Program-made: the position numbers and the translations under genes
Source of the DNA: Acholeplasmatales bacterium
GTDB lineage: Bacteria > Bacillota_I > Bacilli_A > Acholeplasmatales > Anaeroplasmataceae
Assembly (NCBI GenBank): GCA_016282815.1
Contig: JAEELU010000083.1
Span: 1 to 30,549 of the forward strand
DNA length: 30,549 nt
Direction: 5' to 3'
Notes under the pieces: generated by a model
Databases searched by the model: none
What the model saw: the letters and a program-made list of their open reading frames with translations, nothing else
What the model was told of the DNA's origin: nothing
Part shown: piece by piece, positions 1-7,965 of the stretch
How the letters are laid out: every line of letters starts with the position of its first letter
Position numbering within the stretch: the stretch's first letter is position 1

Positions 1-84
1 AGAACCCTTTCCCTTTGTTAAAACAACATTAAATCTTTTATATGTATTTAATATGTTTTCCTTATCCTCTTTAATAATATCCAA
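1..84 (-). CDS. argD: Acetylornithine aminotransferase, N-terminal fragment (cut by window edge)
   Basis: The last gene of the arginine operon visible here; only 28 codons are inside the window. It starts with TTG at 84-82, six bases after a GAGGTG ribosome site (96-91) that overlaps the argB stop codon. The peptide runs from an acidic start into NTYKRFNVVLTKGKGS, which matches the start of class-III aminotransferases of the ArgD type (N-acetylornithine to N-acetylglutamate semialdehyde exchange, PLP-dependent). The active-site lysine region lies outside. The position directly after argB supports argD over other class-III aminotransferases. The TTG start is an inference from the ribosome-site spacing; no ATG occurs in this part of the frame. 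Confidence 0.8.
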   Translation of the reverse strand, partial: MDIIKEDKENILNTYKRFNVVLTKGKGS

Positions 85-96
85 GGAAATCACCTC

Positions 97-945
97 TTAT
101 CTAAATTCTGTACCAGCACCATCATCTGTTAGCATTTCAATTAATATTGAGTGAGGAATTCTACCATCGATAATAACAACATATTTAACTCCTCTTCTAA
201 TTGCCTCAACACAGCACTCAACCTTAGGAATCATACAACCATCGATGATACCCTCCTTAGCCAAGCTCTTTATTTCAGATACATTGATGAATTTCATTAA
301 TGTAGAATCATCATTCTTATCCTTTAATACGCCCTTAATATCTGTCATTGCTATAAACTTCTCGGCATTTAAAGCACCAGCAATTCTAGCAGCGGCAGTA
401 TCAGCGTTAATATTATAAACATTACCATCCTTATCGTATCCGATAGTTGAAATAACAGGAATATATCCCATATCAAGTAAATCTAGGATAACATCAGGAT
501 TGATATTTGTTATATTTCCTACATATCCAAGCTCTGGGTTAAGTGGAGCTGCCTCAATTAAGCCAGAATCAAGTCCTGATAATCCAATTGCATTTCCACC
601 AGCCATATTAAGCTGTTTAACTAAATTCTTATTAACCTTACCAGCTAATACCTGTGTAACGATATCTACAGTCTCACTATCAGTAACTCTTAAGCCATTA
701 ACAAATTTACTTTCCTTGTTAATCTTCTTAAGCATACCAGATATTTCAGGTCCACCACCATGAACAAGTACAACCTTCATACCAAGTGAATTAAGCATTA
801 CAACATCATCCATAACAAGCTGCTTTAAATGCTCATCAACCATAGCGTTTCCACCATATTTAATAACAATAATCTTTTCTTTATATTTTAAAATATAAGG
901 TAATGCCTCACTTAAAATACTAGCTCTTTCATCTAAATTTACCAT
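97..945 (-). CDS. argB: N-acetylglutamate kinase
   Basis: Phosphorylates N-acetylglutamate with ATP, the second step of arginine synthesis, in the cytoplasm. The 282-residue length is normal for the amino acid kinase family. Visible motifs are the nucleotide-site IKYGGNAM near residue 28 and the substrate loop VHGGGPEI near residue 61. Ahead of the first motif lies a helix-like stretch (SEALPYILKYKEK) resembling the N-terminal helix of arginine-inhibited, hexameric kinases, so feedback inhibition by arginine is likely; that is inference from the family. The gene starts five bases after argJ ends and its stop overlaps the argD ribosome site, which indicates translational coupling in one operon. 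Confidence 0.96.
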   Translation of the reverse strand: MVNLDERASILSEALPYILKYKEKIIVIKYGGNAMVDEHLKQLVMDDVVMLNSLGMKVVLVHGGGPEISGMLKKINKESKFVNGLRVTDSETVDIVTQVLAGKVNKNLVKQLNMAGGNAIGLSGLDSGLIEAAPLNPELGYVGNITNINPDVILDLLDMGYIPVISTIGYDKDGNVYNINADTAAARIAGALNAEKFIAMTDIKGVLKDKNDDSTLMKFINVSEIKSLAKEGIIDGCMIPKVECCVEAIRRGVKYVVIIDGRIPHSILIEMLTDDGAGTEFR

Positions 946-950
946 AATAA

Positions 951-2180
951 TTAGCTTCTATAGTCTCCGTTGATCTTAACATAGTCGTATGTTAAATCAC
1001 AGCCGAAGGCTTTAGATTCTCCTTTCCCATTATTTAAATTTACGAATACCTCTATTTCATCCTCTAGTAAAATCTTCTTAGCTTCCTCCTCGCTAAAAGG
1101 AACTCCACTACCATTTTTACAAACAAGGATTTCACCTTTTCTAGATTTAAATGAAACATCTACCTTTGTTACATCTACATCAGCATTTGAGTAGCCTATT
1201 GCACATAATACTCTACCCCAGTTAGCATCTGAGCCAAAGATTGCAGCCTTAAGCAGGCTTGAGCAGATTACTGTCTTACTAACTAGCTTAGCATCCTTTT
1301 CAGTCTTAGCACCTACTACATTACAAATAAGAAGCTTAGTTGCACCCTCGCCATCCTTAGCCATCATTTTAACTAATTCCTCGCAAACATAATGAAGTGC
1401 AGCATAGAACTTATTGTATTCCTTATCGTTTTTACAAATTTCAGTATTACCTGCTAAACCATTAGCTAATATAGCAACAGTATCATTTGTTGAAGTATCT
1501 CCATCAACTGATAGCATATTAAATGTATCTGAAACTACATCTCTTAATGCCTTATCAAGCATTAAATTAGAAATGTTACAATCAGTTGTGATAAAGCATA
1601 GCATTGTTGCTAAATTAGGATGAATCATACCAGAGCCCTTAGTCATAGCACCGATACGAGCAAGCTTTCCATCTACCTCGAATTCTACTGCTATTTCCTT
1701 TTTAACTGTATCAGTAGTCATAATACCCTTAACAGCAAGCTCTGCTTTTTCCTTAGTATTACCAAGGCCAGCTACAAGCTCCTTCATACCACTTTCAAAT
1801 GGCTTAATTGATAAAGGTAGTCCGATAACACCAGTTGAAGCAACAATAACATCCTTTGAATCAATATTTAATTCCTTAGCTAGAAGCTCACATGTTTTAG
1901 TTGCAATTTCAATACCATCAGCATTACATGTATTAGCATTACCACTATTACCTATAACTGCTTGAGCAAATCCATCGTTGATATTTGCTTTAGTTACATA
2001 AATAGGTGCACCCTTAACTAAATTAGATGTATAAACTGCTGATGCCTTAGCTCTAATTTCAGAATAAATTAATGATAAATCAATCTTATCCTTATTTGCT
2101 CTAATACCAGCATGTATACCATTAGCCTTAAAGCCCTGTGGTGCAACAACACCACCCTCTAATATTTTACAATCTGTCAT
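951..2180 (-). CDS. argJ: Bifunctional ornithine acetyltransferase / N-acetylglutamate synthase
   Basis: Moves the acetyl group from N-acetylornithine to glutamate, closing the acetyl cycle, and in bifunctional forms can also use acetyl-CoA. The protein is 409 residues, as expected for ArgJ. The self-cleavage and nucleophile motif is visible as KGSGMIHPNLATML at about residues 181-194, with Ala191-Thr192 as the predicted cut site and Thr192 as the new N-terminal nucleophile. The start overlaps the argC stop by four bases (ATGA). No separate argA-type synthase is in the window, so the bifunctional form is plausible, though mono- and bifunctional ArgJ cannot be separated by reading alone. Confidence 0.96.
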   Translation of the reverse strand: MTDCKILEGGVVAPQGFKANGIHAGIRANKDKIDLSLIYSEIRAKASAVYTSNLVKGAPIYVTKANINDGFAQAVIGNSGNANTCNADGIEIATKTCELLAKELNIDSKDVIVASTGVIGLPLSIKPFESGMKELVAGLGNTKEKAELAVKGIMTTDTVKKEIAVEFEVDGKLARIGAMTKGSGMIHPNLATMLCFITTDCNISNLMLDKALRDVVSDTFNMLSVDGDTSTNDTVAILANGLAGNTEICKNDKEYNKFYAALHYVCEELVKMMAKDGEGATKLLICNVVGAKTEKDAKLVSKTVICSSLLKAAIFGSDANWGRVLCAIGYSNADVDVTKVDVSFKSRKGEILVCKNGSGVPFSEEEAKKILLEDEIEVFVNLNNGKGESKAFGCDLTYDYVKINGDYRS

Positions 2181-3121
2181 AAGCTCAACCCCTTTTCTGG
2201 ATCAATTTTTAGCATATAATTCATGCATTCAATTGCGGCACCTGAGGCACCCTTACCTAAATTATCTAGGCAAGATGTAATACAAATTCTATCCTCATTA
2301 CCTGCAATATATATTTCCATATAGTCCTTACCACTTAAATGACTAGCTGATAGGAATCCATCCTCAGTACCCTTTTCATTAAATGGCATTACTCTTACAA
2401 ATCTATTATCCTTATAATAGTCCTTGAACATATTATAAATCTCTAGTGGAGTATACTTCTTAGTTAATAAATCAGAATATAATGAAATATTAACTAGCAT
2501 TCCACTATAAAAATCACATACGTATGGATTAAATAGAGGCTTATTCTTTAAGCCAGCAATAGCTTGCATTTCCTTTAAATGCTTATGCATTTGCTGCATA
2601 GCATATAATCTAGGTCCATCAAACTCACTTGATCTATTTGGATCCTCGTATTGACTAATACCCTTTTTACCAGCACCTGAATAACCACTTATTGCATTTG
2701 CACTAAATGGATAATCATTCTTTGCTATATTCATCTTTACAAGTGGATATACAATACTCATAAAGCCTGAAGCGTAGCATCCAGGTACAGCTACAAGCTG
2801 ATTATTTTTAATCTTATTTAGGAAATCGTCTCCTAATTCAGGAAATCCATATGCCCAATTTGAATCAGTTCTATGTGCAGTAGACGCATCGATGATTCTA
2901 GTATGACTGTTTTCAAGTAGTCCAACTGCCTCTATAGCCGCATCATCAGGTAGGCATAAAAATACTATGTCAGCCTCATTTATTAACTTTTTTCTTTCAT
3001 TAAGGTCCTTTCTCAAATCAGGATTAATTGTTAATAATTCGATATCATCTCTTAATGATAATCTTTCTCTTATTCTTAATCCTGTTGTTCCGGCCTCACC
3101 ATCAATAAATACCTTAAACAT
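2177..3121 (-). CDS. argC: N-acetyl-gamma-glutamyl-phosphate reductase (short, type 2 form)
   Basis: Reduces N-acetylglutamyl phosphate to the semialdehyde with NADPH. The N-terminus FIDGEAGTTGLRIRERL is the nucleotide-binding start typical of the shorter type 2 ArgC proteins, rather than the GATGYxG form of type 1. The catalytic cysteine lies in VPGCYASG (Cys115). The length of 314 residues also fits type 2. It sits two bases after argH and overlaps argJ by four bases, so it belongs to the same message. The assignment is firm; the type 2 label rests on the N-terminal motif and length. Confidence 0.95.
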   Translation of the reverse strand: MFKVFIDGEAGTTGLRIRERLSLRDDIELLTINPDLRKDLNERKKLINEADIVFLCLPDDAAIEAVGLLENSHTRIIDASTAHRTDSNWAYGFPELGDDFLNKIKNNQLVAVPGCYASGFMSIVYPLVKMNIAKNDYPFSANAISGYSGAGKKGISQYEDPNRSSEFDGPRLYAMQQMHKHLKEMQAIAGLKNKPLFNPYVCDFYSGMLVNISLYSDLLTKKYTPLEIYNMFKDYYKDNRFVRVMPFNEKGTEDGFLSASHLSGKDYMEIYIAGNEDRICITSCLDNLGKGASGAAIECMNYMLKIDPEKGLSL

Positions 3122-3123
3122 AA

Positions 3124-4500
3124 TTATCCCTCAATTACCTTCTTTAAATAAGAAATTTCTTCATTTACAGAATCAATGCTTGAAGCACCCTTAGATGTTC
3201 TTTTAAATGTACAATTTTCTAAATTGATATATTCATATAAATCATTATCAAATAAATCTGAGAATTCCTTATATTTATCAATACTTAATTCCTCTAATAC
3301 TGTATTATTAGAGATACAATAATAAACTATACTACCAGATATTTTATACGCACTTCTAAATGCCATACCCTTTTTAACTAGATAATCAGCTAAATCAGTT
3401 GCGTTAATAAAGCCTCTTTGAGCAGCCTTATACATATTCTCACTATTAACCTTCATTGTATCTAGCATAGGGTTAATAATATCAAGGCACATATTTAATG
3501 TATCAAGTGCATCAAATATAGCCTCCTTGTCCTCCTGCATATCCTTATTATAGGCAAGTGGTAATCCCTTTAGCATTGTAAGTAATGTAATTAAATCACC
3601 ATATACTCTACCTGTCTTACCTCTAATTAGCTCACAAATATCAGGATTCTTCTTTTGTGGCATAATAGATGAGCCTGTTGAATAAGCATCATCTAGCTCA
3701 ATGAATTTAAATTCCCAGCTGCACCACATAATTATCTCCTCAGATAATCTAGATAGGTGCATCATAAGAATTGATGAGGCTGATGCTAGCTCAACACAGA
3801 AATCTCTATCTGATACACCATCAAGGCTGTTTCTTACGATACCATCAAATTGAAGCTGTTTAGCAACCATCTCACGATCGATATCATATGTAGTACCTGC
3901 TAAAGCACATGAGCCAAGTGGAGAATAATTCATTCTCTTAACAGCATCATTAAATCTTCCTAAATCTCTTTCTAGCATAAATGCATATGCAAGTAGGTGA
4001 TTAGCAAGAGTGATAGGCTGTGCTCTTTGTAGATGAGTATAGCCTGGCATAATAGTCTTTTTATTATTTTCTGCAAGCTTAACTAATACCTTAAGTAAAT
4101 CCTTAATCTTATTAGCTGTTACACCTGCAACATTTCTTAAATATAATCTTATATCTAAAGCAACCTGATCATTTCTAGAACGAGATGTATGTAATCTCTT
4201 ACCTACATCACCAATTCTTTTAGTAAGCTCAGCCTCAACGAACATATGAATGTCCTCAGCCTCCATATCGAATTCTAGCTTACCTTCCTCTATATCACTT
4301 AGTATTTCACCTAAGGTTTCTACAATTAGCTTTGAATCCTCTTTAGATATAATACCCTTAGCACCAAGCATAGTTGCGTGGGCAATTGATCCTGTAATAT
4401 CCTCTTTATACATTCTTGAATCAAATGATATAGATGAATTAAAGTCGTTTACTTCCTTTTTTTCTTCACTTTGAAATCTTCCTGCCCACATCTTTGCCAT
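3124..4500 (-). CDS. argH: Argininosuccinate lyase
   Basis: Cleaves argininosuccinate to arginine and fumarate, the last step of the pathway. The fumarase-superfamily signature GSSIMPQKKNPD is at residues 276-287 with the catalytic serine (277/278). The acid-base histidine region YTHLQRAQP is at about 154-162 (His156). The N-terminus MAKMWAGRF is typical of ArgH. Length 458 is normal. It follows argG by 11 bases and precedes argC by two. Confidence 0.97.
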   Translation of the reverse strand: MAKMWAGRFQSEEKKEVNDFNSSISFDSRMYKEDITGSIAHATMLGAKGIISKEDSKLIVETLGEILSDIEEGKLEFDMEAEDIHMFVEAELTKRIGDVGKRLHTSRSRNDQVALDIRLYLRNVAGVTANKIKDLLKVLVKLAENNKKTIMPGYTHLQRAQPITLANHLLAYAFMLERDLGRFNDAVKRMNYSPLGSCALAGTTYDIDREMVAKQLQFDGIVRNSLDGVSDRDFCVELASASSILMMHLSRLSEEIIMWCSWEFKFIELDDAYSTGSSIMPQKKNPDICELIRGKTGRVYGDLITLLTMLKGLPLAYNKDMQEDKEAIFDALDTLNMCLDIINPMLDTMKVNSENMYKAAQRGFINATDLADYLVKKGMAFRSAYKISGSIVYYCISNNTVLEELSIDKYKEFSDLFDNDLYEYINLENCTFKRTSKGASSIDSVNEEISYLKKVIEG

Positions 4501-4511
4501 AATGCTACCTC

Positions 4512-5744
4512 TTACTTTAAATTCTTATTCTTTTCATTAACCATAGCTTGAACCTTAACTGGTAGACCAAATAAATTAATGAATCCAGCAGAATCAGCTT
4601 GGTTATATGCACCACCATCATCATCGAATGATGCGATGTCCATATTATGTAATGTCCATGGAGATGTAATTGATGCTGGGATAATATTACCCTTATATAG
4701 CTTAACCTTTACATCACCTGTAACATGCTCTTGTGTCTTATCAACGAAAGCACTTAATGCTTCTCTTAATGGTGTATACCATAATCCGTTATATACTAAA
4801 TCAGCGAACTTATCAGAAATTTGCTTCTTATAGTGAGCTGTCTCTTTGTCTAATGTAATTGACTCTAATAATTCATGAGCCTCATATAGAATAGTTCCAC
4901 CTGGAGTTTCATAAACACCACGGCTCTTCATACCAACTAATCTGTTTTCAACGATATCTAGAATACCAACACCATTTCTACCACCTAGCTTATTTAATTC
5001 CCATACTAGGCTTACAGCATCCATTTCCTTACCATTAACTGCTGTAGGAATACCCTTTTCAAAATGGATAGTTACATATTCTGGCTTATCTGGAGCCTGC
5101 TCAGGTGATACACCTAGCTCTAGGAAGCCCTTCTTATTGTATTGTGGCTCATTAGCTGGGTCCTCAAGATCTAAGCCCTCATGAGATAAATGCCATAGGT
5201 TCTTATCCTTAGAATAGTTAGTCTCTCTTGAAATACGTAGAGGAATGTTATGTGCCTCTGCATAATCAATTTCTTCATCTCTTGACTTAATGTCCCATTC
5301 TCTCCATGGAGCGATAATCTTCATATTAGGAGCGAATGCCTTAATTGTTAATTCAAATCTTACCTGGTCATTACCCTTACCTGTACAACCATGGCAAATT
5401 GCGTCTGCACCTTCCTTAAGTGCTATTTTTGCAATTCTCTTTGCAATAATAGGTCTTGCAAATGAAGTACCAAGTAAATACTTCTCATACTTTGCACCTG
5501 CTTTAACTGTTGGGAAAATGAAATCCTCAACGAATTCCTTATTTAAATCCTCAACATATAATTTTGAAGCACCTGTCTTTAATGCCTTTTCCTCAAGTCC
5601 TTCAAGCTCGTCAGCCTGTCCAACGTTACCACTTACAGCGATAACCTCACAATTATCATAATTCTCCTTTAGCCAAGGAATGATAATTGATGTGTCCAAA
5701 CCTCCTGAATAAGCTAATACTACTTTCTTAATACCTTTTGTCAT
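4512..5744 (-). CDS. argG: Argininosuccinate synthase
   Basis: Joins citrulline and aspartate using ATP to give argininosuccinate. The N-type ATP pyrophosphatase loop AYSGGLDTS is at about residues 11-19. I place the start at the ATG at 5744-5742 (410 residues), because a GGAGGA ribosome site lies 6-7 bases upstream. An in-frame ATG 15 bases earlier (5759) overlaps that site and is unlikely to be used. This is the first gene of the arginine operon and it follows a T-box leader with a likely arginine specifier, so its expression should rise when tRNA-Arg is uncharged. Confidence 0.97.
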   Translation of the reverse strand: MTKGIKKVVLAYSGGLDTSIIIPWLKENYDNCEVIAVSGNVGQADELEGLEEKALKTGASKLYVEDLNKEFVEDFIFPTVKAGAKYEKYLLGTSFARPIIAKRIAKIALKEGADAICHGCTGKGNDQVRFELTIKAFAPNMKIIAPWREWDIKSRDEEIDYAEAHNIPLRISRETNYSKDKNLWHLSHEGLDLEDPANEPQYNKKGFLELGVSPEQAPDKPEYVTIHFEKGIPTAVNGKEMDAVSLVWELNKLGGRNGVGILDIVENRLVGMKSRGVYETPGGTILYEAHELLESITLDKETAHYKKQISDKFADLVYNGLWYTPLREALSAFVDKTQEHVTGDVKVKLYKGNIIPASITSPWTLHNMDIASFDDDGGAYNQADSAGFINLFGLPVKVQAMVNEKNKNLK

Positions 5745-5774
5745 ACTAAAATCCTCCATTATAACATATTATAT

Positions 5775-5970
5775 AACAAAAAACGCCTCTTTACAATGTA
5801 AAGAGACGCAATTACTCACGCGGTACCACTCTAATTACTAGTATGATATACTAGTCACCTCATCAAAATCACCTATCGGATGCGTTCAATCTAGCTATCC
5901 TGCCTCACTTCCACCGTCTGAAGCTCTCTATAAGTATTTACTAAATCTACTATTTCCAAATCATCAGTGT
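5775..5970 (-). promoter_or_regulatory. T-box leader, arginine-type, controlling the arg operon
   Basis: Read on the minus strand, all the classical parts are present in order: Stem I start at about 5968, the AGAGAGC region (5929-5923), the GGTGG distal loop (5915-5911), the specifier side GAACGCA (5887-5881), the AGTGGTACCGCG T-box sequence (5830-5819) and a terminator (5809-5776). In the register that follows GAA, the specifier triplet is CGC (5884-5882), an arginine codon, which fits argG downstream. The register is inferred, because AAC, ACG and GCA are neighbouring readings. Uncharged tRNA-Arg would stabilise the antiterminator and open the operon. Confidence 0.93.
5776..5809 (-). terminator. 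T-box intrinsic terminator before argG
   Basis: The stem GCGTCTCTTTAC pairs with GTAAAGAGGCG around a three-base loop, with one G-U pair, and is followed by six T. It competes with the T-box antiterminator that uses the upstream TGGTACCGCG sequence. Confidence 0.93.
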
Positions 5971-5978
5971 ATTAAATT

Positions 5979-6045
5979 AAAAAATAAAGAGGACTGTTGT
6001 CCCCTCTTGCGAAAGGACATAATTATGAAATACATAATGTCCCTT
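5979..6045 (-). promoter_or_regulatory. Second attenuator-like element upstream of the T-box
   Basis: Three mutually exclusive helices can be drawn on the minus strand. The first pairs AAGGGACAT (6045-6037) with ATGTCCTTT (6020-6012). The second pairs GTCCTTTC (6018-6011) with GAGGGGAC (6006-5999) over a GCAA tetraloop. The third pairs AAGAGGGGAC (6008-5999) with GTCCTCTT (5994-5987) and is followed by a T-rich run (5986-5979), so it looks like a terminator. This is the layout of an anti-antiterminator, antiterminator and terminator series. I do not recognise the ligand or the riboswitch family. The pairings are seen; the switching function is inferred. Confidence 0.55.
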
Positions 6046-6084
6046 CATAATTATACTCAAGTTTAAATGTATTAAACTATCTTT

Positions 6085-6122
6085 AAAAAAATATCTATTA
6101 AGGAGCCAGCCCAAAATAGATA
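6085..6122 (-). terminator. Promoter-proximal hairpin with U-tract
   Basis: TATCTATT (6122-6115) pairs perfectly with AATAGATA (6099-6092), with a short inner GG/CC helix, and is followed directly by seven T (6091-6085). It begins at about the predicted transcription start, so it would end a transcript of fewer than 40 bases unless bypassed. It could instead be a 5' protective hairpin. Confidence 0.5.
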
Positions 6123-6185
6123 CTTAAATTATAATTCAAAAATATGCTAAGTCAATACTTAAAACGTAAATTGTAAACGTTTTCG
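6123..6185 (-). promoter_or_regulatory. arg operon promoter with candidate operators
   Basis: The -35 is TTGACT (6155-6150) and the -10 is TATAAT (6133-6128) with a 16-base spacer, giving a start near 6121. TGAATTATAATTTA (6138-6125) covers the -10 and resembles an ARG box, the target of ArgR/AhrC repressors. Just upstream, the plus strand carries TGTAAACGTTTTCG (6172-6185), one mismatch from the catabolite-response element pattern TGNAANCGNNNNCA, inside a wider inverted repeat AAAACGT...ACGTTTT. The promoter is strong by inspection; both operators are tentative. Confidence 0.6.
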
Positions 6186-6266
6186 GAACTTTTATGCATG
6201 TTTTTTCACTAAAATTCGAATAATATAAGCATATTTAATATTAACCTTCGTTTTTTATTTGATTTC

Positions 6267-6292
6267 AAAAAAAAGGGCATTAGTTGCCCTTT
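6267..6292 (-). terminator. thiI terminator with the stop codon in its loop
   Basis: AAAGGGCA (6292-6285) pairs with TGCCCTTT (6279-6272), followed by further T. The TAA stop of thiI (6282-6280) lies within the five-base loop. Confidence 0.9.
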
Positions 6293-7524
6293 CTCATTTC
6301 CTGAAATACCTCTGTTACCTCTAAGCCTAAATCAGGTAAATTTAGATCACTATCCTTATCGATAATGATACTATTTACATTCTCTACTGCTCTATCTACC
6401 ATAGCCTCATAATCAAATGCCTTTTCATAGGCAATTGCCTTATCAAGCTTTGGAGCTGTAGCAGGTGCCTTAGGTACATATACTGTACAGCAATCCTCAA
6501 ATGGCTTAATAGATAAATCATAACAATCTATATCTCTAGATATTTTTATGATATCCTGCTTATCATAAGTACATAATGGTCTTAGAATTGGATAGTTAGT
6601 TACACTATTGATTGTATTCATTGAGCCTAATGTTTGGCTTGCTACCTGACCAACAGATTCACCATTTATAATTGCAAGGCAGTTCTTCTTTATCGCAAGC
6701 TTAGTAGCTATTCTATACATCATTCTTCTCATTATAGTAATATTATATGATTCTGGAATGTTTTCTAATAATGCTACATGGATTTCCTTAAATGGAATTA
6801 AATGTAAATTAATCTTATTATTTGGAGCGTATTTAGCAAGCTTCTTAACTAGATCAACAACCTTTTGTGCTGATTCAATAGATGTAAGTGGAGTAGATTC
6901 AAAATGAACACATTCAATTTCAACACCCTGCTTCATAGCCATAAAGCCAGCAACAGGTGAATCAATACCCCCTGATAGCATTAATAATCCCTTGCCAGCA
7001 ACACCTACAGGATATCCACCAAGTAATCTTTCATATGTATTATATAAATATGCTGCATCTCTTCTTATTTCTACATCAAGCTCAACCTCAGGATTATGAA
7101 CATCAACCTTTAATAACTTATGATGAGATAATACATATCCTGAAACAGCTCTAGTTATATCAGGTGATTTCATTGGATAATCCTTATTTGATCTTTTTAC
7201 ATTAACCTTAAATGTAGTTAGCTTATTAACCTTCTCCTCCATTAGCTTAAGTGCAGTTTCCTTTATATCCTCTAAATCAGTACTACATTTAACAACTAAT
7301 GAATATGATGAAATACCAGATACTAAAAATAATCTTTTTATTACCTCGTTAACATCCTCATCATTTAAATGAATAAAAATTCTATCATGCTGGTTTTCAA
7401 CCTCTACATTTAAGCCCTCCATCTTAAGCTTCATTAGCTTAAATAAAGACTTTAAAAAGAAATTTTGGTTCTTACCCTTTAATGTTAAATCTCCAAATCT
7501 AACTAATATTTGATTATACATCAT
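6280..7524 (-). CDS. thiI: tRNA uracil 4-sulfurtransferase ThiI (short form without rhodanese domain)
   Basis: Activates uridine 8 of tRNA with ATP for thiolation, and in some organisms carries sulfur for thiamine. A ferredoxin-like/THUMP region spans about residues 60-165, and the PP-loop SGGIDSP is at 184-190. The protein ends near residue 414, so it lacks the C-terminal rhodanese domain of the E. coli enzyme, as is usual in Bacillota. The start overlaps the stop of the preceding gene; two adjacent ATG codons occur and either could be used. Its stop codon lies in the loop of its own terminator. A partner cysteine desulfurase is not in the window. Confidence 0.95.
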   Translation of the reverse strand: MMYNQILVRFGDLTLKGKNQNFFLKSLFKLMKLKMEGLNVEVENQHDRIFIHLNDEDVNEVIKRLFLVSGISSYSLVVKCSTDLEDIKETALKLMEEKVNKLTTFKVNVKRSNKDYPMKSPDITRAVSGYVLSHHKLLKVDVHNPEVELDVEIRRDAAYLYNTYERLLGGYPVGVAGKGLLMLSGGIDSPVAGFMAMKQGVEIECVHFESTPLTSIESAQKVVDLVKKLAKYAPNNKINLHLIPFKEIHVALLENIPESYNITIMRRMMYRIATKLAIKKNCLAIINGESVGQVASQTLGSMNTINSVTNYPILRPLCTYDKQDIIKISRDIDCYDLSIKPFEDCCTVYVPKAPATAPKLDKAIAYEKAFDYEAMVDRAVENVNSIIIDKDSDLNLPDLGLEVTEVFQEMRKGN

Positions 7525-7964
7525 AATTCTTCACTCCCATCTAAATATTCATCTAGCTTCTTAGATAAATATTTATATCTTTCATATTTTTCAAGCTTGC
7601 TAAAATGAACATCTCTTTTTTGTTCATATTTATCATCATAAATGAGCTCATGATCAAATTGCTCACTTGTTAAATCAAATTTAATACCATTTACAATGTT
7701 ATAGCAATGATAATTACCATCATCAAGTCTTACACCATATACATCTCCACCAAATATATCCTGAACTAAAAATGCAGTAATTGAGCATTGACCTAATGTT
7801 TTATTATCACTAGTCCATCTATCCTGCATACGTGGAGCACAGGTATCCTTACACCAAATAGTTGATAATATGTCATATAAATCCCTTTGGTTTTTTATTT
7901 TATTATATTTTTTATTAATCGGCTTTACCTCAGGAGTATTCCATCCATAAAATTTATAATCCAT
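7521..7964 (-). CDS. YunG-like protein with putative Cys-His-Asp triad
   Basis: A 147-residue protein of uncertain role. The order GQCSITA (Cys60), NYHCYN (His86) and KFDLTSEQF (Asp97) resembles the Cys-His-Asp arrangement of papain-fold proteins and the poorly known YunG family of Bacillota. Two more cysteines (38, 42) are near the N-terminus. I chose the ATG at 7964, which follows GAGGT with five bases between and lies just after the upstream stop; a longer reading would overlap the upstream gene by 26 bases. It overlaps thiI by four bases, so the two are probably cotranscribed. Whether the cysteine is catalytic is not known. Confidence 0.6.
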   Translation of the reverse strand: MDYKFYGWNTPEVKPINKKYNKIKNQRDLYDILSTIWCKDTCAPRMQDRWTSDNKTLGQCSITAFLVQDIFGGDVYGVRLDDGNYHCYNIVNGIKFDLTSEQFDHELIYDDKYEQKRDVHFSKLEKYERYKYLSKKLDEYLDGSEEL

Positions 7965-7965
7965 A

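Noticed and set aside
5742..5759. Longer argG start beginning five codons upstream
   Set aside because: That ATG overlaps the GGAGGA ribosome site which is correctly spaced for the ATG at 5744.
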